Of a DNA stretch of 64,000 nt, positions 56,401-64,000 are shown in pieces; position 1 is the first letter of the stretch; each line of letters starts with the position of its first letter. Origin of the DNA: Wuchereria bancrofti (Eukaryota; Nematoda; Chromadorea; Rhabditida; Onchocercidae). The notes below the pieces were generated by a model. The model made no database searches, was not told where the DNA came from, and saw only the letters and a list, made by a program, of their open reading frames with translations. The position numbers were made by a program, and so were the translations under genes. The stretch is taken from the NCBI GenBank assembly GCA_005281725.1, contig SSBO01000012.1, forward strand, positions 2,400,194 through 2,464,193, written 5' to 3'.

Positions 56401-58362
56401 TCAGTTATAGCTTATATGAACAAGTCCTGATTATTTAATGAATCTGGTCTAATTAAATCAGCATCTCATTCTCACTAAAACTGTATGCAACCTACGTACT
56501 GCTGTTTGTCGTAACCAATGGATGGCTTACGTCTAAAATAATGAATCTATTTCAAAAGTCCCTTATGCCAGGAAGTATGCATTACAAAGAGATGACTCGT
56601 ATTGAAGATATAATAACGAGTAAAGGATGAACTGAAGTAATACTATATTTAAAGTTTATATTTCTCTTTCATTCAATATTGAAATAACTTACTTTAAAAT
56701 ATTTTTTTTTTTTGATAAATTTCCTTATATTGATACTATTCCCATCACTAACGCTATCAAAATTCTTCAATCAGTTTAGTTATATTCTATTCATCGCATG
56801 CAAAACTCACAGTGCACTCATAACATCAATTGGCCGACCATTACATCAGATTTGAACTGATCAAAGGAAGCCTTTTTTTTAATTATTATGATTAAACACT
56901 GTGTAAAATGATGTGGTTTCGGATAACAACGAAATCTAATAATACCAAACACTCTTATCATCAGCTTGATCAGATAGACCATCATAATTCATTCCCATTC
57001 TCAACATCAGCTAGACAGAAATTTCATTTTATATGCAAATTATATGTCAATAACAAAATTCATATGCAATCAAGCATTTTTGATCAAAATACAGCTAATA
57101 TTGTAGACTCATTCATACCAATAAATTCCCTCGAGAACTGCAAATTTCTTAATTAAATTGTTTGTACTTTTGGAGAGAAAAGAAAACAAATCATCTCAAG
57201 AAACTGGAACTTTTTGGGGGTGCATCAAATAGTCAGTCATGTGAAACAATGCCAGTGGGAATTTGTTGCATTGCTACGTATGGCAACTTAAAAAATATAT
57301 AAGCTATAAGTTAAAAGCTGCAATACCATAAATGACTTGCCAAAGAACATAAGATGCCGTTTGACTACTTCAGCCATTTCCTGCAGGATATCTTAAAACA
57401 GTACTCTGTATTTTTATAAAAAAAGAAAAATCCCATAGATATAGCGATATCTCATTAACTATTCTCGTTCTTGAATCACTTACGTCTTAATGAGTAGTAT
57501 AGAAAAGACAATAAGGTAAATAAAGAGATGAGAAACTTAAGTGGTACAGAAGAGCATCACAAAAATCTGATCATTTGACAGTAAATATCCAGTACAAAAA
57601 CCCATCAGATGATGAACTACTAAATTGATTCAGAGCACATGAAATAAATTTCCTGAATCTTAAGATGCTTATTACTTTTTTCTTATAATCAAGCAAACAT
57701 CTATGCAGAATGGATACCCTGCATAATTATGACTTTATCATCTTTACTAATAAATTGACATAGAACTGACCCTTCCATTTTTTTTCTTATCCATGTTCAA
57801 AGCAGAAAGAATTGTGGCCAAATCCTTCCGGATTTTTTTCTCTTGTATGAAAATTCCAACAAATCCTCTAAAAGCAACCCTGCCAAAGACCACACCATAT
57901 TAGTAGTGATTTTACTATAACTTATATGGATCGTACTAAGACCTTTGATGATCGAAATTCATTGGATGATCTCTCATCACCGATTCATTCATTACGTATC
58001 TCCACATACTTGGAGACAACCCATCCTGTTTCGATGAATCATCCATTACTTCTTTTAATGCTCAGCACCGCAACCCATAGTTATTAAATTTATCCTGAAG
58101 TTTATTCTATATAGAAACACTTTATACGACTCTAGCACGAATTCTAGATGCCCTGAAATCAAGCCTATTCTGTGACGAACTATCAGAGTTCCATAGAAAT
58201 TTATTACTGAAGATGATGGTAATGAATTCAACAGTAGCAATACTATCAAAGAGCAAATTTAAAAAAAAAAATGTTGCGTCTTTTTTTTTATAGTGATCCA
58301 AACAATAACACAGTCTGCGACGAGCTCAGCGACCAAAAAAACGAAAAACTGATGGTACATAT

Positions 58363-58402
58363 CACACACACACACACACATATACACACATACCCACACA
58401 CG
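58363..58402. repeat. (CA)n microsatellite, interrupted
   Basis: About 18 bases of pure CA are followed by TATACACACATACCCACACA. It is intergenic. Confidence 0.9.
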
Positions 58403-59091
58403 ACATTAAAATACTGCGGTTGAAATTTTGAGTAGAAATCAACTTTAAACGGAACAAAAGTGGAAAACAAATCATGCAAAACTCGAATTTAAGCCCAAGA
58501 CCTGTGCTGCGAAAAACATACATCATTCATTAAGCACAAAAAATATGCGTTATAAAAAGCACATAAACGGAAATGACAGGAAAAGAAAGTCGTTACTGAT
58601 GGTGCCAAGCAAACAGCAAGAAACACAAAAGTGCCAGCACGAATCACAGTTTTGTCTGAAAAGAACTGAAAAATACAAGCAAGAAATTTAAGGTAAAAAT
58701 AAAATTAAGAGAAAAAATAAAAAATCGACAGAGAAGCAAATCAAAAAGCGCCACAAAGTAAGGCTTTTTATCGCGTGCTTTGATCGCTAATCATTACAGA
58801 TAATCATTTGATCACCAAAACCATTTGTTTGAAAATATATGTAGGTAGTGACATTCCAACAAATAAGACATCAGTGCAATGGTAATTCTTAAATGGTTGT
58901 AAACAACGCAACATACTTCAAATAATCAATCTAGCTCACGCACTGAAACTTCGCATACATTTACTGCAAAGCGACAATGAAGTGTAGCTTTGTAGCAGGT
59001 TGAGACGAATTCACTAACGCAACTGCGCTGGATTAAATGTCCAGTAATTACGTCCTGCAACAAAGCTGCAAGTTACAGAGACGCATTTTTC

Positions 59092-59113
59092 ATATATATA
59101 TATATATATATAT
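59092..59113. repeat. (TA)n microsatellite
   Basis: Eleven TA units flanked by C and GAG. Intergenic, self-complementary. Confidence 0.92.
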
Positions 59114-59987
59114 GAGAAAATGTGCAATCCAAGTTTGTCCATGCCAGAAAACACGATGTTTTTTCACTGCAAAACTTTTCTTTTTAGGATTGGTCAATAT
59201 GTACGCTTCAAGAGAAACCATATAAAAATGCAAAATATAAAAGCAAACGTAGCAAAAGTAAAATACGTTGGATGCGAATTTTTCTTTTCAAAGGAAATGG
59301 CAAAAAAGTGGTAAGTGCTGATTTTAAAAATAGAAAACGAAGTGACAGTGATAATTATGTTCACAAAAGATAATGGACATAACATCTGCAAACAGCAGAT
59401 AAAAAAGACTCACGCTTGCTTTGAAAAAAGTACGCAGTAATGTGAAAGAGGCGTGACGTCATGAAAACAATTGAAAGAATGCGAGATAGAGTTGAAAAAA
59501 TGTTAAAGGTAACATGAAGTGAAAACAAATAAAATACTGGTAAATGAAAAAGAGAAATTGCTGAACAGAAGAACAAGCTGGACAAACTGATTATGACTTC
59601 TTCTTACAGCACTAAAATAGAATGAGTTATTGGAAAATTTTTAAGAAAAGCAATCTGCACCAGTCACCAATTTTTCACCAACTACGCTGCTTTTATTATT
59701 TGCAATTGCACTTTTTTGGTTCACCCAACGAAAATAAAGACACGCCCCAGAAACATTTTTATGGACCATCTTCCCAAACTGCAGCCTTCGCTTGTTTCAA
59801 ATCTGAAACGCCACAAAGATTAAGAAATTCTCTCATCTCACATGAACTTTCATAATTACGTATTTTATCAGAAATAATTTGAACTCACTGAAAACTGCTT
59901 TTACTCGGAAATCCCTGTCCATATTTACTATTTCAATACTGCTACAGCACATTTTTCTTCTAAGGATGAACAAGAATATAACATCTA

Positions 59988-62900
59988 TTAACCTTTCGCG
60001 TCTTTCAGCTGTTTTCTTTCATTGCTGATCTGTTGTGCCGAAACATTTGAGCGTTTGCCAAGAGCACCCTCGATGAGACGCCGAGCCACGAGTGGTGTTG
60101 TTTGAGGACGTTGCTTATGAGGGCGAAGGATTGCCTCATATTTGCGAGCTTTTTCTTGTGTAGCCCTGGTTGCATCACACAGCGAACGAAGTCGTACCTT
60201 AGCAATACTTTGCCGCTGTCGGACAGCAATCATCGCTTGCAGCGCTGCAATCAGACTTACCTTTTTCTTAGACTAATGATTTCACACTATTCATCAATTC
60301 CCTCATTATAACACTCTCCGAAATTTACCGGCATTTTTTGAGGCAAAGACGACCAAACAGTGCGTGTCATCAACAGGATAAATAGCTACGTCCGCACAAT
60401 CATGTTTGGCCAATTCTTGCTTCACATCGTCTTCGGTAAATTTAACAGGAAGATTGAAGGCTTCCAAAACGTGTGGTAGTAAATTATCATCCCAGGGATC
60501 AACAGGAGGTCCACTAAAGTAATTGATCTTCGGCTTCCGAATTTTCACCTTACACATCGCTATTTCGATCTGTAAAATGGATATGAACTGGAAATCTAAA
60601 AAAATTACACAACATTTCATATTACTCATCAATTAAAAGAGGAAAGACAATGTTATATTAATCACTGTGAAGAAACATGCTGAATAATTACGAGGATTCG
60701 CAGCATTTACTTCAAAGGAAGTGCAACTGGAACTCACATAAATATGCCCAAAAAAGAATTACAGTTCCAGAAATCAATTTCTCAGGTTATAACACGAACT
60801 TCATTAACAAGTTTGGAGCTGTAGTCATCGTTGTCAAGTTCCTCCCACGAATCGACTGCATCGCTGCTGGATATCACGGTTTCATCTTTTCTCTTTTGTT
60901 CTTCACTTACCGATCCTTCTTTCTTTTTACCACTCATTAATTCCGTCAAAGAAGTTGGCTTACCATTGTCCGACTTTAGCACATCGTTTTTATTATTGCT
61001 TTTTACCAGATTCTGCAAACAGTTCGAAGTAGAAATTACATAGAACTGCGGTATATTTGAATTCATTAAAGTTTTATTTCCGACTTCCGTTACAAACTGC
61101 ACGTATATCACACTATTTCGTCCGATGATCTGAAGAAACAATCTTTCACTCATTACTTGGAAACTGTAAATCTTGACAACTTCAAAAGATATATATTTTG
61201 TATCATTTCAATATTTTGCAAAACGTGCCAAATTTAAACCTGGTTATCAAAATCTTCTGTAGTATATGAAGTTTCCGCCAGCCCGCTTCTGTCGAAAAGA
61301 CTTTCGACCACATCTACAGCTAGAGCTTCAGTAGCATCCATACTATCATCTGTTACAGATGTAGAAATGTCCTGCAAACATAACTGAAATCGTTACAAAA
61401 AAAATGAAGTTTCTAAAACAAATATCTACATAAAACAATTTAAGTCTGAAGCACACAAAGCTACATAACAAATGCCAATTACATTATCATCCATTTCCGA
61501 AGACTAAGATGATAAACAGTTTACACAACTGAAGTGATTCACAAAGCGTAAATACGGTAAAAAACAGTGGCTAGTCTGAATCTTACCTGTCTCTGCAATA
61601 AGTTAATGATTCAAAGGAAAAACTATCGTTCTCAAAATGAAGCAGGAAGATAATAGGCGAAAAAATTTCTAAAATGCCTCAACTGACTGCAGTGCATTTA
61701 GAAAAACCGGCTTTTTTTCTTGATCATAACCGTTCTTTCAAAATTCTGAAAAATGGTACAATGAAATAAACATGTTTGCCTGAGGTCCTTTCACATGCTG
61801 AGATCCCATCAAAGCTGACATTACTTTCATTGAAACAAGTGAACTGCCAAGTGCTTCTTGCGATGCTTAAAAGATATTCATGAATAATCACAATATTTTA
61901 GGAACTTGATACCTAACTGCAAAAGCTCTTAGCTAACGATGATGCTAGTCTCTGAAAGTGGGTAGGAATTAAAACCGACTATCTGAAACACACCAAAGGT
62001 ATTCTTATTTACTACTGAATGCTATCATCACTATCACCTCCCATTATTCGTACCATGTTGGAAAGAATTATATTAAAAATTATTTTTTCTACGTCGAAAG
62101 AACGACCATTATAATCAAATTCCCTGACACCTTTGCAATCGTCTAAAAGTTAACCAACAGATAAAACGGGGAAACTTGTGACAAATGAAAAGTTTAGCAC
62201 TCATTGAAGTAACCTGTATTTGCTGACCTAGAAAGTTATGCTAGAAGGTTAATGGAAAGTCAGTTTTCACAGTAAGAAAATTTGGTAAGAAAAAAAACAA
62301 AAACACCGGAAAAGTCAGAAACATAGTTTACAAATAATGCTTTTCAACTAGTTCAGGAAAAACCTGAACTGAATCCACTATTTGCTTTGGGTGACAGCGG
62401 ATTGTTTGCGACCTCCTGAATACGACCTCCGGACGTTTTTTGTGTTCCAAGCTCTGCTTTTGCAAAATTTTCTGCAAATGGGACATATTACTAAGACGAA
62501 ATTGAACATCTAATAGCAATAAATTTCATAATATGAAATTCTAACCTTTGTAGACAGTCCATGGTGAACCAATTGTCAATGATTCCTTGGAAATGATTGA
62601 TTTTGTAGATACACCGGTAAGCAATAAATCCGCAGAAAAGAGTGATCCTTCACTGCAATCACTTTTATGGGTATCAGCAGCAACCAGCAATGAATGTTTT
62701 GCAGTGTTAACTGCTTCCTTGTCAAAATTTTTAATTGTAACACGATCGTCAGTAGTATTCGGCTGTGAATAAAATAGATCTTTTAAACCGGGACTAGCAT
62801 AGAGCTTAGTTTGCTTTTGTTGTTCTTCGAACGACTGATTGATCATCGCAACCTGAAAATTCGGAGCCAGTAGGGGGTGCGCATTTAAAAACTCTAGACT

Positions 62901-64000
62901 GCACGAAACAAAAAAGTACTTCGTTACACACATATAAAGAACGGACGTACTTCAAGATCGTCCGCATCTGGTGGATTACTTCCAGCATCACAGAGATACA
63001 TGTTAGAAGATTTTGTCAAACTCGAACCAGCAGATACACGTCCAGAATCTGCATTGGGACTTTGACAGGTCATTAGTGGACTCGATAAATTACGTTCTAA
63101 TTTAAGGTGCAGTTCCTGCAAAACAGTAACGCCAAATTAAGAAATTAAGAGACAACTTTGAAACTTCGAAACAAATTACTTCTAGGTTTTAAAATTACAC
63201 GCACTTTTGATTCAAAATCATCGTAAGAGGTCGGCAAGTTGTCCAAAACATGAGCAAATTCGGCATCTTCAACATCACCATTATAGGTGGTGTCCCACTT
63301 GTCTACAGATTGATCTTGTAAGCCTGAAATACCAATTTCCGTTGGTCCCAACTTGGACAACAGACTGCAATGCAGTGCAAGAAAAAAGACGGTACGAACG
63401 AGGTACAGCATACCACTGAAATCATGCAAGGTCATTTTTGATTTGTTTCATCAGTAGAGAAGACGCTATTATGTCTTAGCCAAATTACGGCAAATCACAT
63501 CCACAACAGCACTAAGTGGAAGGAACGATTTGATAGTTTACATGGAAGCGATATTAGTTTACATGGAAGCGATATCACCAAAGTGTTGTTCAAACACAAA
63601 ACATCCTTTTAACTATGAAGCACATGGGCACCTTATAATAGTGGAGATCAGAAAAAACAAAACCAAATCAATTTGGACTCAATAAATAAAGTATAATCCA
63701 TTTACTACTACCACTTTCAATGTAAACGTAAAAATTTCTTTATTAGTTCAAAAGAACATCTAAACAAACTAACCGTATGTATTAGTAATAGTTGCTTCAA
63801 TAAAGCGTTTGGCGGCTTTCCTGACATCTTCAAGATCTGGTGCGCAAATATCGTCGTTTGGGAGCTGCAGCTTTTCGATATTTTGGCTGGTACGAGGTGG
63901 AAATTTTTGCCCAAAGCTTGTAGCAGGCAGCTGCTTCCCAACATCGCCAGAAGGAAGCTGCTGCCCGGTTGACGCGAAGTCTTTCTCATCACTCCTTCCA
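59988..64000 (-). CDS. R3HCC1/R3HCC1L-like protein, N-terminus beyond the window
   Basis: The C-terminal exons match the conserved end of the R3HCC1/R3HCC1L family. They encode HVLEAFNLPVKFTEDDVKQE, then YPVDDTHCLVVFASKNA, RLRSLCDATRATQEKARKYE and RPQTTPLVARRLIEGALGKR; the first part is an RRM-like fold. Exons in coding order: more than 64000-63774, 63364-63205, 63115-62951, 62852-62546, 62471-62364, 61865-61795, 61371-61240, 61012-60800, 60569-60329, 60244-59988. Upstream exons are acidic and Ser/Thr-rich without known domains, with a DSWEELDNDD motif before the conserved part. No R3H domain is visible in this window. Phase agrees at all junctions except between 63774 and 63364, so a small exon may be missing or the edge exon may belong to another transcript. 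Function in the family is poorly known; RNA-related roles are inferred from domains only. Confidence 0.75.
63535..63575. repeat. 21-bp tandem duplication
   Basis: Two head-to-tail copies of AGTTTACATGGAAGCGATAT, at 63535 and 63556, separated by one T. They lie in an intron of the R3HCC1-like gene. Confidence 0.93.

Larger units (their letters stand above)
53427..59987. other. 6.6-kb region without a recognised gene
   Basis: It lies between the 5' end of the minus-strand NDRG gene and the 3' end of the minus-strand R3HCC1-like gene. It is very AT-rich with many T/A runs. A CA repeat, a TA repeat and TTTATT at 59692-59697 (poly(A) signal on minus, for the R3HCC1-like gene) are the only clear elements. 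Frames of up to about 120 codons (55691-56062, 54481-54813) are hydrophobic/AT-driven and lack motifs. Confidence 0.45.

Noticed and set aside
1..64000. Bacterial endosymbiont (Wolbachia) insertions
   Set aside because: I saw no long uninterrupted bacterial-type reading frames or familiar bacterial proteins; a database search would be needed to exclude small fragments.

Overview
The window looks like nuclear DNA of a nematode, probably a spirurid or filarial species. It is AT-rich, introns end in T-rich TTTCAG acceptors, several start codons sit a few bases after a TTTCAG/TTGCAG site as in spliced-leader trans-splicing, and the proteins resemble nematode versions of conserved animal families. 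No operon, bacterial insert, rRNA, CRISPR or credible intact tRNA was seen. The species assignment is inference. Exon models were built by hand from acceptor/donor sites, phase continuity and family similarity.

Layout. (1) 1-25 kb, plus strand: the 3' part of one very large gene. I read it as the orthologue of clarinet (CLA-1), the Piccolo/RIM-like presynaptic active-zone scaffold. It has two exons of about 3 kb, roughly twenty small exons, a repeated acidic helix motif, a PDZ domain and one C2 domain. (2) 27-29.2 kb, plus: a homocysteine S-methyltransferase-family gene. (3) 29.5-34.3 kb, minus: a complete ten-exon biogenic-amine-type GPCR, tail-to-tail with the methyltransferase (285 bases between stop codons). 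(4) 34.3-39.2 kb: no gene recognised. (5) 39.2-42.0 kb, plus: Integrator subunit 14 (VWA9-like). (6) 43.3-47.3 kb, plus: an apyrase/NTPDase with two membrane anchors (ENTPD4/7-like), with a decayed antisense mariner copy in one intron. (7) 49.6-53.4 kb, minus: an NDRG-family alpha/beta-hydrolase-fold protein. (8) 53.4-60 kb: no gene recognised. (9) 60-64 kb, minus, running off the end: an R3HCC1/R3HCC1L-like gene.

The genes are unrelated in function: synaptic scaffold, amine receptor, one-carbon/sulfur metabolism, snRNA processing, organelle nucleotidase. This is ordinary gene neighbourhood, not a cluster. No clearly new system is present. The best leads are a degenerate Rab-binding-helix-like repeat array and LC8-like motifs in the clarinet protein, several possible alternative C-termini of that gene, a C2 domain lacking the usual loop-1 acidic residues, and Cys pairs in the third intracellular loop of the receptor.
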